Counted from the first letter of the stretch, positions 1 to 10,790 are shown. The stretch: DNA of 64,000 nucleotides from Symbiodinium sp. CCMP2592 (GCA_905221615.1 CAJNDT010006019.1:302501-366500); one strand, 5' to 3'. Made by a program: numbers and translations. Notes: generated from the sequence alone by a model not told the origin.

Positions 1-1059
1 GAGTCGAGCAATCTAGGCGTCGGAGTCGGAACTTTGAATGCTCAGACTAAGATATTCAACTCTTCAACGGTCCAGCGACGCTACAGCTTCGTACTTCGGA
101 GGTTGAGGTCTTCTGTGTGATCTCGTGCTTTAAACAACCGTGCTCTAGTGAAGGGAACTAGGGTTCCTCATGTCGACTGACAGTGGTCTGTTGTCCTTGA
201 AACAAATTCTGCCACCCTCGTTGCAGCTTGTGGCCCCGGATCGCTTTTGTATGGGATGAGGGTTCAGGCATCAGATCATCTATGGGTTTAGGGGTTCATA
301 GGTTTCCCATGTTTATGAACGATTTAGCCCTTGGAGGTGGTTTTTATGTCTGGACTTTGCGGTTGGGGTTTCCGTCTTGCTAAAGGTGCAGTACATCTAT
401 TCCAAGCTATAGGTGCGTGGGGTTTCAGGGTTTTCAGTGGTCGTAAGGGAGTTAAAGAGCTCCAGGGTGAGCCTCGACATATCAACCATAAATGATTGGG
501 TGAATTCGCTCCCCTTACATTCACGCCGAGTCCCGCAATGCTCTGCAGCCAAGGTGGAATCCAGGCCACCAAGGTTTTTCCGCTGTGCAGTCCTAGGCTG
601 CCCGTTTCACAAGCTCACTGCCAAATGACCTCTCTACGCGCCCTACCTGCACAGTGTGTGCTGCGAGCGTACATCAATGGTGTTCAATTAGAAACTACAG
701 AGTGATGCTCGTTAATGCTAGTTAACCTAGTTTCGAATGTTGCAAGAGACGAACGCGGTGCCAAAAGGTAGGGCGGGAAAAACCCGGGATTTGTGCGGGA
801 GATCCCGGCTCATGAACGGGAAATCCCCAGGAAGAACGGGAAAGTGCTTTTCTGCTTATGTACCCCTGAGCTACTGAACTCCAAAGAGACCAGCAGGCCT
901 GAAAGGGCTGTCTTCGTGATGTTACGCAAATTTCGCTTTGTTTGTAGGATTCAGTCCAGGATATCCATTGCTCCAAAGATGCTGCTATGCCTGATGCACA
1001 GCATTTTGCTCTAGTGACTTCATCGACTGCTGCTTTCCAGCACCGCCCGGGCTTTCGGT
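1..1059. other. 5' flank without recognised gene
   Basis: I see no convincing coding exon here. Positions about 770-850 carry a short CCCGG/GGGAAA-rich patch (CCCGGGA, CGGGAAA words) that resembles the minisatellite at 12.77-13.22 kb and the patch at 15.74-15.78 kb. The promoter or first exon of the gene that follows could lie here, but nothing shows it. Confidence 0.4.
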
Positions 1060-1380
1060 ATGACTCGAAAGATTCAAAAGCTTGCAGCGGGGCCTATGGC
1101 TGTGAACGAGGAAGAGGAGCATGCGAAGACCAAGGACAAGGTGAAACCTACGAAACCCGTGAACAAGCCGAAGGCCACAGCCAAGGCTTCCAGTGGGAAG
1201 AAGAAGCCGGCAGAGCCGAAGAAGCCAGCAGAGCCGGTCGAGCCCCAGGACGATCACCCGATCCTCGAGTACGACAACCTCGAGGAGATCATGAAGGTTT
1301 TCGATCTCACTGAGCTTGAGGCCGTCGAGGCTTTGAGGGAAGTTGTGGGACCGCCACCCAAGGACCCATCAGCTGCGAGC
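1060..1380 (+). CDS. Exon: Lys/Pro/Glu-rich N-terminal segment
   Basis: An ATG at 1060 opens a frame of about 107 codons before the sequence loses coding character near 1380. The first 70 residues are rich in Lys, Pro, Ala and Glu with KKPAEP-type repeats. They are followed by an acidic, probably helical stretch (EEIMKVFDLTELEAVEALREVV) . The frame reaches a stop only after clearly non-coding sequence, so an intron probably begins close to 1380, although no clean GT donor is present there (dinoflagellates also use GC and GA donors). It is the most upstream island I can support; a leader exon could be missing. Confidence 0.45.
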
Positions 1381-4300
1381 ATGTCATATAGTTTGTGCCA
1401 GCTAGAGTTAGAGCGGCCACGCGTCAGCCATCATAACTCGCCGGATTTTGGCAGGACTTCGTGCTGCCATCCGCCCGTGGCCAGGGCAGCTCGGTGCCCA
1501 AGAAGCCTCGAGCTGTTACCCCCAAAGAGTTCTTTGCTCTGAATCCGCCTAAGCCTGTTGTGGAACAGCCGGCAGAACCGGAAGAGCCGGAAGAGCCGGA
1601 AGAGCCCGAAGAGCCGGAAGAGCCGGAAGAGCCCAAGCGCCGACGACGTTTGAGCCAGAAGACGCCTTTGAACATCGCTACAAAGCGTGTTTCGAAGGAA
1701 CCCAGGTTTGAGACGCCAGTGCCGGTGACGGAGCCTGTGGCGGAGCCCAAGCAGCTCAAGCGCGGGTGGCCATTCGTCAGCATATCTGTTCTGCCGTTGT
1801 TTAAATCAGCCCAGTACCCCAAACCATGGAGTTAGATAGCTTTATCCCCCTCGGACCCTAAACCCAATACTTTAAACCAAGAGTCGCTGAAACCTCGATC
1901 CCAAACTCCAGACCGAATTCACTGTACATCCAATACAACCCGGTTACTACCCAGTCAACACCATTTCATGTCAGGTTGTAGATGCGAGGCTACAGCCCAA
2001 ATAAAACAATAGTACCTATCCTGAAATGACACGACTAGCTTAAACCCTTTTTATCCGAAACCGGGACACTGACCGATGAGGGTTTGTATCCTATATACAA
2101 TTGGTTTAAATGTGTATATAGATATAGACTTTGAACTATTCTAGTTATATATGATATGTAATATACAGATGCAACTGGAACTTTCACTTATGAAACCACC
2201 AAGTGTATTTTTCCTGGAAATTGTAGTGGAATCCCCGTTCGGACCCAGTATTAATTGGCCAAGGTCCTGTGCCACGCTGATGGCCGGGGCCAAGATGATC
2301 GAGGGCCAGAACAAGCGGCCTGCAAGGGATCCCAGCCCCAGCCACACCTCGACTACGGCTAGCTCGCTACCTTCGGTAAACCCTTCGTTGCTTGTATGGC
2401 ACCATATATAGGACAGCAATGCTTGGGCTTCTTATGAATAATGTGGCATCATATCTTTTGCTTGGTGTTTCTACTTTCGAGGCACAGTGCCAGCAACTTG
2501 CCGAGTGAAGCGAGCTCCATGGCCTCCGAAATCGAACGGTTGAAGAGGGAGGTGGTGAGGCTCACGGTTTCCAATCAGCAGCTTCAGCTCACGGCCAATC
2601 GTGAGACAGAAGCACCGGCACCGGCGGTGCGCAAGCCAGTGCTTGCCGCGAAGGAGGAGGAGGAGGAGCAGGAGGATGATGATGCATCCGATGCAGATAA
2701 TGCGACGGAGGCGTATGAGCGCGAAGACAAGGATGATGATGATGAAGGCTATGAGGAGGCCGTCGAGGGAGAGGAGGAGGAGACGAAGGAAGATGATGAG
2801 GCAATGGAGGATGCTGATGAACCCAGCCCAGCACAGCATGATGGTGATGATGACGTTGAGATGGCCAGCGAGGCCCGGGACAGCGAGCTGGAGGAGGAGG
2901 CTGATGCCGAGGAGGTGCATGATGTGCAGGAGGGAATGACGGGCCGTTCCAAGGCTGCCAGGAACAAGAAGTTGCACGCCGGGGGGGTTGGTGAGCTCCC
3001 CGATCCGCGATCCATCCCGCCACCACCGCCGGCAGTGGAAGATGCGGCAGCTCCGGTGCCAGGCCTGAGGCGTGGTACTCCGCTGCAGCTGGATGTGATC
3101 AACACGAGCACCCACAAGACGGAGTGGAATCGGCTCGAAAGATTCGTCACCGGTCCGCGAGGCATGGGCTCGGTGATTTTTTTCATATTGTTGCTCAAGT
3201 CTCGAAATTCAAGCTCGAATCAACTTATCATGAATGGGCAGGAACTGCCTTCCCGCACATGCGTGGGCTCTTCGGGGGGAGCAAGACTGTGACTCGTCAA
3301 GTGATTTCGGATCTATTAATATAAGCTGTAGGGCTTTAAGGTTTAAGGTTGAGGCAGGAAGAGAGGGCAGGGAAAGGGTCGTCCATAAATCGGGTATCTT
3401 CCTAATATGGCCTAGAAAAATCACCCTGATCCTTACGACTCCGTCGCGGGAGTAGTGGTAACCCTAAACCCTCTATATTTTCGGTGAAACTTTATACGTT
3501 ATCCATAATTGCGGTGCTCACCATACAATCCCTGGGGCTACATATATTACACTAAACTTAAACCCTCAACCCCTGCAAACCTTTGAGTATGAAGACCTTC
3601 CCAATGTATCCCAAGCTCTCAAAGAATGGCTGGCTTTTAATTTCAATGATATATATATATATATATATATACATCGGGCCCGTGCAAGCACGAACAAATC
3701 GCAGTGCTAGCTATCAGGACAGAAACGCCCTCCTCCGCCAATGGGTGGAGCAGGAGGGGAACGCCGATGCATGCGAAGCCGCCGTGATCTTGATGAGAAA
3801 ATCTTCCAACACCAACGACAAAAAAAAGGAGTTGTTGAAGATCAGTGAAATGGTCAAGAGAGGCTACAGCGAGCTACTTGGATCAACGACTTAGGAGCTG
3901 TACTTAAGCGTAGGACACGACAGATTAATGAGGTTGCTTGTATGTCCAAGGAAGAAAATCGAGCGGATCGTGACGACGCAAGCTGCTAAACTTGCAAAGT
4001 AATCACTACACACATACACACGATGCTCAACCCATCCAAGCTAGGCGGGCGTTCCGGACGAGGACGTGCCGGACATGGTGTCCGAGAATTATTATTGGGT
4101 AACCACGGAAAGGACAGCCTTGGAGCGCGAAGAAAGCAGCACTACGGGTACGTTCACTGCCCATACCGCGGCCACGCCTGGTGTTGTCTCAGCTTTGGGA
4201 GGCAGCATTGCCCCCAGCATCGCGCCCGCCGTCCCGCTTGCCCCAGGTGTCAGCAACGATCTCCTTGGCCACATCCAGAGCAGCTGCTGGACTGATGGAG

Positions 4301-5377
4301 GCTAGTGTTCTTTGGATATCTCGGGTGTATTATCAATGTTCTTAGTTAAGGGGGCTTAATGCGAAGTAAAACGGAGTGTGAGTATATAACTGTATGTGTT
4401 ATCTATATGTAGACTTAATTAATAGATACAGCTCTATACTCATGCTGCGTTTTACTTCGCATTATGAAGGTGCCCAGGTTTAGGTAGGTCAGGGTTCAGG
4501 GGTTGCGGTTCAAGGATTTCGCTGGTCGCTGGAAGATCTACCGTTACATCCAAATTGTGTGTCGAGCGCTTGGCACTCTAAACTTTCTACACGATGGCTG
4601 TAGGGTTGGCTCTGGGTTTTTTGTCTACGGCTTCGACAAGTGCATCTTAAATGCATCGATCCTCTGATATTAAAACCCTACATAAAACCTATAAGGCAGA
4701 CCAGACTCCTGGCTCATATACTGGTTCACCGAGAAAGCCTTTCCTGCCACATCGTCCAACATAACCCACTCAACCAAACAATACTAAGTACCTGTCAGCA
4801 GCCCAAGCCAAGGCCGGCCGGAGCAGTGGATGTTTCAAGCAGCATATTGACAATAACAATAGCAGAAGTAGAAGACTAGGATACAGCAGTATAGCAACAG
4901 CAGTTTTAGCAGTAGCAGTATAGCAGCAGCGCCAGCAGTAGCATGTAGCATTTAGAATTTAGCATATATAGCAAGTAGCAGTAACATGGAGCAGCCACAG
5001 GAGTAGTGGCAGTGCAGTAGCAGCAGCTATAGTAGCATTACCAGCAGAGCAATAGCATAGCAGTAGCAGTAGCCGTAGCATTAGCTATAGTAGTATAGCA
5101 GTAGCGCTGGCAATAGCAGCAGCAGCAAAAGTAGTGGTCCTCGCGGTTGTGTTCGTTTTTGTGCAACAACGCCCAGCACAGTTAGCAACAGCTGTAGCAG
5201 CAGTTGCACATGGTAGTATGTATTCAATGTCGTGAGATGACTGGCACTATGACGTTTCCAGCAGTTGTGTAGGCAATAAAACTGAGTACCGGATAAAGCT
5301 ATTGGGCATCCTGGTGAACAGATATTGTAATACACATACACACACATACATACATACATATATATATATATATGGCT

Positions 5378-5409
<32 letters not shown>

Positions 5410-7470
5410 CTTATAGTATTTGCCGCCAAGGTTTGGCAGCTGGCTCCGGCTCCGCCAACCCGGGCTCGAACACTGCCTCGGCTGCTCCCAAAGGGAAAGC
5501 AAAGGCTAAGGCAAAAGCCGTGTCCGCGAATCCGAACAACCTTGAGGAGGCGATTGAGCAGACTCGTGCCTAGATTGCCCGGATATGCATCCTTGTTATT
5601 TTCATGAGATTTAGACAGCTGCACCCATCGAAGTCCAACCCGTACCCGTTCCCCTCTCCTCCCCTCAAACCTCAAACCCAAAGTCCTAAATCCATGCCCT
5701 ATACATAACCCTAAACCCTTAAACCCTATGCCCCTAAACCCGACATTGTTTGCACTGCACCAATTGTACTATGTAGTTATTCTCAGGTACGAGCATCAAA
5801 AAGGAGCTGAAGGCATGCAATTGCTACGTGGACCTGCCATCCGGGCATGACCTCCGAACTGCCCTCGAGAAGGTGAGCAATGATCTTACTGCTATCTTGG
5901 ATGAGTGCCTCATCTCCATCATGTTCCCGAGATATGCCATAAGCCTGTACTTACCTCGCAAATGTAAGTGGAACCCGAAATCGGCTTTATATAGCATGAA
6001 TGTTTAATGTTAACCTCAACTATTTTAACCCGTAAGCTTAAGCCCCCACTGCTCGGCTAGTCACGTAGATGAAGGATCCGCGACTGCACCGACATGCCAT
6101 CCTTGGAGAAGCTGAGGGAGCAAGCTGCTGAGCTCGTGGCTTGCACAATTTCAGTACTTGATTGGGAGGTTTCCTGTCTGGTTGGGGTACATATCTGCCG
6201 TAACCATCACAATACCCGAGGATGAGTTCGGACCTTAAAATCCATGGTTAGTATAATCGATCCTACAAAACATGCAAGGTGGAGGGTGCGAAGTACACGC
6301 GTGTTCAAGCTGCTGCGGTGGCGCGGGAGCTCAAGAAAGAGAGCGGCAGCAATGTGAGCCGCGGGTCGAAGAGGTCCAGGTGAGCGCTCACGTGAGCGCC
6401 AGCAGCTCTGGGGATCTTAATTACTGTAGGAGGGTTCACATAATTAAGATGCGAGCTGAATATGGGAGCTGCCTGGTGCCACCTGCTTTCTCCATCAGCC
6501 GTATCCATAGAACACGTTTTTTTACGTGTCGGGATATGCTAGATCTACTTGGTCGATGTGCTAGGTTTGTCCGACACTGCGCCTAGGCACGCAGATCCAT
6601 AATTTTACAATTATACATGAACATGCATACTCTAGAAGACTTGGGGATGCGTGCAGCGCGATGATGTAGCAAACATGCGGAGACCACGGCTGTCGCTGGC
6701 TGGTGCGAGTCAAGACTACTAAATCCGATCGTAACGTGAACCTTCATTACCCTTAACTCTGATCGTTGAAACCTTCAAATCTTCAACCTCTGATCCTTGA
6801 AAACCCCCAAACCCGAAAGTTCAGAACAGTCGAAGACCTTTACATACCGTGAGCGTTCAAGCACGGCAGCCAGAGCTAATACCACTATTACTACCGGCTA
6901 CCGCTACTACTGCTATACTACTACTGGTACTACTACTAGTATGCTGCTACTGCTACTGCTGCTGCTACTGCTACTGCTACTGCTACTGCTACTGCTACTG
7001 CTACTGCTACTGGTACTGCTACTGCTACTGCTACTGCTACTGCCGCTGGCTTGATACAACCATTCCTACTGCGCCTAGTACTACTATACTGTAGATTATA
7101 TACTGCTATTCTACCAGCACTACTACTGCTGCTGCGGCTATACTACGACGACTACTACTAGTACTACTACTGCTGCTGCGACTATACTACGACGACTACT
7201 ACTATAATACTACTGCTACTACTACTACTACTACGACTACTGCTGCTGCTGCTACTACTACTACTACTATACTACTACTATTAGTATACTACTACTTCTG
7301 TTACTACTACGACTATACTACTACAAGTACCACTACTACCTACTACCTACTACCTACTACTGCTACTACTACTACTACTACTAGCCTGGAAGGAAGGACA
7401 CATAAGAGCATTCTGATCACCTTTAAGCGACAAATACCCTGAACGTGCTCAGTGTCCTTTCAACCGGCTC

Positions 7471-7516
<46 letters not shown>

Positions 7517-10500
7517 GACTACTATTTACTACCAGTCGCTACTTAAGACTGCATTGGTATATCTCTGCTCGGCTGGCTTTTGGCACTGCCGAAATCTTTA
7601 GATTGCAAGCGCAAGACATACTGTGTCATACACACATATGCTGGGATTGCGCATGCTGGGACCGGTGCAACTAGGCACCACATTTTCTTGCATGGAGTGT
7701 GTGCCAGGATCACGGTGCCATCTTATGCTAGGCTTTCCAATCCCATCGTGCCCTCGGGTTTAGACTTTCTGCTTAAACACATATTGTCAGCTGTGGCACC
7801 GTGGGCGCCCTCTATGCGATCGAAGGGCAGGAGGCTTCACCGAACGAGTCGCTGCAGGAAAAGCCGCATGCGTCCTCGGATATAGGGTTTAGAATTTTAT
7901 AATGGCGCCTAGGTTAACGGGTCTTGAAACTCGAGGGCTGTAGGGTCTAGGCCTGGTGTCAGCTTTAAACTTTAGGGCTTTGGGGTTACAGGGTATATTC
8001 TCGATCCGGTTCGGCGCTTTGGAGTTTCAGGGTGTATGGCATGCTGGCAAATCCTGCCCCGGTTATTGTCTGCAAAAGGCTTGCTATGCCAAAAGAAGGA
8101 ATTGTGCACTGAAGCCTTGCGCAGGTGCATATGCATCTGACGATCGGTTGCAAGACCAGCTGGACAGGGAGCCCGTTGGCAGCAAAAGCCACAGACCAAT
8201 ACCACATAAGCCCGAAGTTTAGTCCAAGACTTAATGTTCCCATTCGACCAGCATAACATCCCAGGCTTCTGGATGCTGTGGGCTCAGGGGACCTCACCGT
8301 CACTCGCAGCCGTCGCTTTGGCAGGCTCTTTGGATCGGAAACTTTTATGACTCACGGCGTGAACAAGAGAACATCTTGTTTTGGGAAACCCTAAGCCCTA
8401 AACCCTATAAGCTCTGAACCCTAAGCCCTAAACCCTAAGCCCTAAACCCTAAGCCCTAAGCCCTAAACCCTAAGCCCTGAACCCTAAGCCCTAAACCCGA
8501 AGCCCTAAACTTTAGGCCTTAGCCTTAGCATGCAACAGTTCACCACATCACAGTCTTGAGATCACCACATCGACGTATCACCGTATGAATTTGCCATATA
8601 TATATGGAAGCTCTAGATTGAAATGGCCTAGGTCGTCGGCCCATGCATGTTGTAGTCCTGACCATCGTCGTCACACCACCTCTAAAAAACCCTGCTTGAT
8701 TCTGAAAGCTGAGAAACTCACGAGAACGTGGTCTACATGAGAGGGTGGCGAAGGCGGATAAAGCCATTCATTGCGAGTTGCAGTATGTGCCGCTCCCAAT
8801 GTTGGACAGATGGGGCGAGGAGCACGTTGTGCAGTGGCCATTCATCATGCCTGACGAATTGGTAGCTTGGCTTGCCCCAATTACACTATCAAAAGCCAAC
8901 TCGAAGTATATGCATGTGCCAATAAAGCCATTGAAACAACATCCTCGCAACCCCGACCTTTCAAGCGACCAGGTTCATGCCCTCATCGATTATGGCTACC
9001 TCGACATGCTGGTCGACTACGAGCAGCTGGATGACTTTTGGGACAACTTCTTGAAAGACTATCCTTTGCATCCTGTCGCTCGACAGCGGGACCACTCGTT
9101 CCACGTTCCCCTTACAATCTACGGTGCCCATACTTTATTTAGGAGTGGTTTAGATTGATTATGTTAAGTATCAAAAAAGGCCCGTGATTTGTGCCGTCTA
9201 GAGAATATACGCTCCCTAAAACCTAAGCCCTAAAACCTAAGGAGATGAAGCCGAAACTTTTCGTGAAAGCTGGATGGTACTTGTTTGGTCTCCGGCTTGT
9301 TCGCCACATCTTACATTAAGTCGAGCAACCCGCATGCTCATCACCACCATCCCGGCGGATGCGTATGTCAAAGACGACCATGGCTGCAATTCAACGCTGG
9401 CGGCCGCTACTAGGGCTATCACCGCCTCCTTCGCTAAGCTTTCACGTGGTTTGGAAATCAGGAATTACCCTTCGACTGGTGGGGAGCTCGTTGCTTGGAT
9501 TTCATGGGCTGCCATTTACGATAACGTAAATTTAGGATCGGTAGCGACAGATATATATATATATATATATATATGTATATGTATATTACTCCATGGATTT
9601 ATGTTAATATTCATGGTGTATACCAAGGACAACCCCTTATCTTTTTGAAGAAGCTTTAGCTCCTTAGATTGGGTTTCGGAACAGACAGCAAAGTAAGACC
9701 TAACTACATAGGGTTTTCTCAACTGTGTAAATGTTTGCAGGATGTGGTCGGGTCTTGGGAGTTTGATCTTGTGTGTACATTATATTGGGTTCAGACCTAG
9801 CCGCACGATAGCTCCTGGTAGACCCTTGTGACTGATCGGGACCGAAAACTAACATAATCTAGATCTTATCCCATCGACCTCTGTGTGCAACGGCTATCTT
9901 GCAAGGTTTGTTGGAAGTGCATGGCTACAAAGGGCAACGCTGAAGGTGCTGATCTGGGCTTCTGCTACACCAACTTGCAAGCAAATGCAAAATGGAAGTC
10001 CTCTTATGGCTTAAACGACCCCTACCATGTAAGACCTCCTTTCCTGGACCTCCCTGGATTTTCTATGAGCATGGTGTGGCCCGATATTCTGCACATATTC
10101 CATTTGGGATGTGGGAGAGACCTGATTGCATCAGCGCTGAGAGTGCTCTTGGGTAAACATTACATGTTCAATGGCAGAACTGTGGCGCTTCGGATCCGCG
10201 ATGCTTCGCGACGCCTGCTTGACTTTGCAAAAGACAATGGCTACACCCTTAGCATCAGGAGGCTGACGACTTTGAACATGGGCTTCCAGAAAAAAGGGTA
10301 TCCGGAAATGATGTGCAAAGGCTACGACACGTTCGTGATTTTGCGGTGGTTGGTTTCCGAAGTGACGTCCCATGCCCCTCCAGATCAGGAGCTTCTGAGC
10401 ACGTGCTTGTGGGCTGCAGACTCGTGTCTATGTGTTGCGAACGCAGCTGGAAGGAACATGACTGAAGCTGAACATCTTCACGTACGTACCGTTGGACATC

Positions 10501-10790
10501 TGTTTTTAACATCGTACTTGAACCTTGCGAAAAATGCTTTGGCATCGAGGAGGAAGCTGTGGAGGCTAAGGCCGAAGTTCCACTTGCAGTACCACTTGTT
10601 CTGCGATGTATTGCCTAGCCGTGAGAATTTTACATACCATGCTACGTGGATGGACGAGGACTACAACAAACATGTGGTCAAGATCAAGAAGGGCACGCAT
10701 AAAAAGACTGCAACAGTGTCAACGCTGAAAAGATGGATCTTGGGTCTGGCAGGACAGCTGGAGAATGCGAAGACGGTGAAGTCGCGCTGA
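1060..10790 (+). CDS. Multi-exon dinoflagellate gene of unknown function (whole locus)
   Basis: Compositionally coding islands on one strand are separated by repeat-filled stretches. Several joins fit spliceosomal rules and keep frame, for example 9123 to 9242 and the GT/AG-bounded islands at 5787-5872 and 6273-6379. The inferred protein starts Lys/Pro/Glu-rich, has a Pro-Glu-Glu repeat and a strongly acidic segment, then segments of the type FPHMRGLFGG, RQWVEQEGN and PDEDVPDM...YYWVTT. It ends in a Cys/His-containing domain with CWKCMATKG, PDILHIFHLGCGRD and RPKFHLQYH. From memory, this segment order recurs in large uncharacterised dinoflagellate protein families, and the C-terminal half has the feel of a domesticated transposase-like protein. 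That last point is impression only. Exon ends are approximate, and this could be two genes or a decayed copy. Exons are listed separately. Confidence 0.55.
1487..1765 (+). CDS. Exon: Pro-Glu-Glu repeat segment
   Basis: The frame is open from before 1461, with an acceptor-like CAG ending at about 1486. It encodes a PKKPRAVTPKEFF segment, then seven to eight tandem Glu-Glu-Pro units (about 1575-1635), then a basic KRRRR patch that could act as a nuclear localisation signal, then a Pro/Val/Thr/Glu-rich tail. A GGGT donor lies near 1765. The triplet-of-codons repeat (GAGCCGGAA) is itself a short minisatellite, so its copy number may vary between alleles. Confidence 0.45.
2264..2375 (+). CDS. Exon: short Ala/Ser/Pro-rich segment
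   Basis: A small coding-like island bounded by CCAAG before 2264 and TTCG|GTAAAC after 2375, which is a good GT donor. It encodes MAGAKMIEGQNKRPARD and a Ser/Thr/Pro-rich tail. Bases on both sides are AT-rich and non-coding. Assigned to the locus by strand, position and composition only. Confidence 0.35.
2481..3152 (+). CDS. Exon: coiled-coil plus highly acidic segment
   Basis: The longest open island in the 5' half of the locus (about 224 codons). It begins with a short leucine-heptad helix (MASEIERLKREVVRL), then about 110 residues dominated by Asp and Glu with few hydrophobics, then a Pro-rich linker (IPPPPPAVED), then THKTEWNRLERFVTG. Such acidic tracts are common in nuclear or chromatin-associated proteins, but no domain can be named. 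A GT donor at 3153 fits a 47-bp intron to 3199 and keeps frame into the next island. That intron is very short, so a plain frame slip is an alternative. Confidence 0.5.
3200..3290 (+). CDS. Exon: FPHMRGLFGG segment
   Basis: After a putative 47-bp intron the frame continues as SKFKLESTYHEWAGTAF followed by PHMRGLFGGSK. This Trp...FPHM..LFGG pattern is one I associate with recurrent dinoflagellate proteins of unknown function. Coding character stops near 3290; the donor is not clear. Confidence 0.4.
3642..3672. repeat. (TA)n microsatellite in intron
   Basis: About 30 bp of alternating TA directly upstream of the exon at 3718, inside the presumed intron. Confidence 0.9.
3718..3873 (+). CDS. Exon: RQWVEQEGN segment
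   Basis: CTATCAG before 3718 is an acceptor. The island encodes about 52 residues, DRNALLRQWVEQEGNADACE then a Lys/Glu-rich amphipathic helix ending MVKRGYSE. It follows the LFGG segment in the same order I recall for the dinoflagellate family, which supports the two being parts of one protein. A stop follows within ten codons, so the exon should end near GAG at 3873. Confidence 0.45.
4045..4295 (+). CDS. Exon: PDEDVPDM...YYWVTT segment
   Basis: AGCTAG before 4045 gives an acceptor, after which the frame reads AGVPDEDVPDMVSENYYWVT, then TERTALEREES, then a low-complexity Thr/Ala/Pro/Ser tail. The acidic PDED...YYWVTT core follows the preceding exon without a gap in the family order I remember. 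The 3' limit is uncertain because the frame runs to a TAG at 4303. Confidence 0.5.
4860..5135. repeat. Degenerate (TAGCAG)n / (CAG)n array
   Basis: An irregular tract of TAGCAG, GTAGCAG and CAGCAG words with AT interruptions, inside a presumed intron. It gives spurious leucine-rich readings on the minus strand. Confidence 0.85.
5325..5410. repeat. (CA)n/(TA)n compound microsatellite
   Basis: A CACACA-type start passes into two blocks of (TA)n, immediately upstream of the exon at 5431. Confidence 0.9.
5431..5570 (+). CDS. Exon: Ala/Lys linker segment
   Basis: GCCGCCAAG precedes 5431. The frame encodes an Ala/Gly/Ser-rich start, an alternating KGKAKAKAKA linker, and NPNNLEEAIEQTRA at the end. 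A TAG follows directly, so splicing near 5570 is assumed. The Ala-Lys linker is typical of dinoflagellate nuclear proteins with low-complexity joints. Confidence 0.45.
5690..5745. repeat. Degenerate TTTAGGG-like (CCCTAAA) repeats in intron
   Basis: Several CCCTAAA/CCCTATA words in tandem lie within the intron between the islands at 5431 and 5787. Confidence 0.75.
5787..5872 (+). CDS. Exon: KKELKACNCYVDLPSGHDLR segment
   Basis: A clean exon with ATTCTCAG before and GAGAAG|GTGAGC after, both close to consensus. It encodes about 28 residues (TSIKKELKACNCYVDLPSG, then HDLRTALEK). This is the best single example of conventional GT-AG splicing in the locus. Confidence 0.6.
6075..6140 (+). CDS. Exon (tentative): SLEKLREQAAEL segment
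   Basis: Following GATGAAG, the frame reads IRDCTDMPSLEKLREQAAEL, an amphipathic helix. The 3' end is not defined. Assigned by order and strand. Confidence 0.3.
6273..6379 (+). CDS. Exon: basic helical segment
   Basis: The island reads CKVEGAKYTRVQAAAVAREL then KKESGSNVSRGSKRS and ends at GTCCAG|GTGAGC, a consensus donor. It is basic and helical. The acceptor is probably close upstream, within AAAACATGCAAG. Confidence 0.5.
6870..7382. repeat. (TAC)n / (CTG)n trinucleotide array
   Basis: About 0.5 kb of TAC/CTA/CTG triplets with interruptions. It produces leucine- and tyrosine-run open frames, which are artefacts of the triplet period. Confidence 0.9.
7383..7471 (+). repeat. 89-bp conserved island inside (TAC)n, copy 1
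   Basis: A non-repetitive 89-bp segment sits between two (TAC)n blocks. The same 89-bp segment, in the same orientation, lies in another (TAC)n array at 12432-12520. The first 20 and last 21 bases are identical between copies, while the middle differs at roughly a dozen positions. The ends form an imperfect inverted repeat (AGCC..GG..AAGGACAC against GTGTCCTT..CCGGCT). This suggests a small foldback/MITE-like element or a structured RNA. No coding potential is seen. Confidence 0.75.
7472..7537. repeat. (TAC)n array
   Basis: A nearly pure CTA/TAC triplet run that continues the array on the far side of the 89-bp island. Confidence 0.95.
7795..7878 (+). CDS. Exon (tentative) upstream of C-terminal domain
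   Basis: One frame reads TVGALYAIEGQEASPNESLQ EKPHASS and has balanced composition after 0.9 kb of repeats. No splice site is convincing, and two other frames are also open, so this is weak. Confidence 0.22.
8388..8515. repeat. Interstitial TTTAGGG-type array (CCCTAAA/CCCTAAG)
   Basis: About 18 tandem heptamers alternate between CCCTAAA and CCCTAAG with a few variants (CCCTGAA, CCCTATA). TTTAGGG is the plant-type telomere repeat, also reported for dinoflagellates. Because host exons lie on both sides this is an internal array, not a chromosome end. Confidence 0.85.
8709..9123 (+). CDS. Exon: WPFIMPDELVAWL domain
   Basis: The frame is open from about 8706 and reads about 138 residues. Landmarks are VVQWPFIMPDELVAWL, a helical middle with FWDNFLKDYPLHPVA, and HVPLTIY at the end. 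Splicing after G 9123 (TACG|GTGCCC) to 9242 joins in phase 1 and recreates a YGDE sequence, which is the expected continuation in the dinoflagellate family. No functional domain can be named. An alternative reading runs on to a stop at 9156. Confidence 0.6.
9242..9450 (+). CDS. Exon: TIPADAYVKDDHG segment
   Basis: Acceptor CCTAAG|GA at 9242, just after degenerate CCCTAAA repeats in the intron. In the frame set by the preceding exon it reads GDEAETFRESWMVLVWSP, then a Ser/Thr/Arg-rich stretch and TIPADAYVKDDHG, ending near KLSRG where GT donors occur (9449). Without splicing the island is read in this frame only from an internal start, so the in-phase join is the evidence for the intron at 9124-9241. 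Confidence 0.6.
9548..9585. repeat. (TA)n microsatellite
   Basis: About 37 bp of TA/TG dinucleotides in the intron before the last exon. Confidence 0.9.
9906..10790 (+). CDS. Terminal exon: CxxC / RPKFH domain, unknown function
   Basis: A TTGCAAG acceptor precedes 9906, and the frame runs 294 codons to a stop at 10788-10790. Order of features: VCWKCMATKG (a CxxC zinc-type pair near the start), FCYTNLQ, YHVRPPFLDLPGF, then MVWPDILHIFHLGCGRD, a long helical middle with two Cys pairs, then RLRPKFHLQYH and a C-terminal ATWMDEDYNKHVVK with a basic tail. The Asp/His spacing around DILHIFHLG and RPKFH..YH recalls transposase-derived dinoflagellate families, but I cannot assign a catalytic triad. 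This is the most secure host coding exon in the window. Confidence 0.7.
   Translation, partial: VCWKCMATKGNAEGADLGFCYTNLQANAKWKSSYGLNDPYHVRPPFLDLPGFSMSMVWPDILHIFHLGCGRDLIASALRVLLGKHYMFNGRTVALRIRDASRRLLDFAKDNGYTLSIRRLTTLNMGFQKKGYPEMMCKGYDTFVILRWLVSEVTSHAPPDQELLSTCLWAADSCLCVANAAGRNMTEAEHLHVRTVGHLFLTSYLNLAKNALASRRKLWRLRPKFHLQYHLFCDVLPSRENFTYHATWMDEDYNKHVVKIKKGTHKKTATVSTLKRWILGLAGQLENAKTVKSR

Noticed and set aside
8388-8515. Chromosome end
   Set aside because: The TTTAGGG-type array is short, degenerate and flanked on both sides by coding islands.
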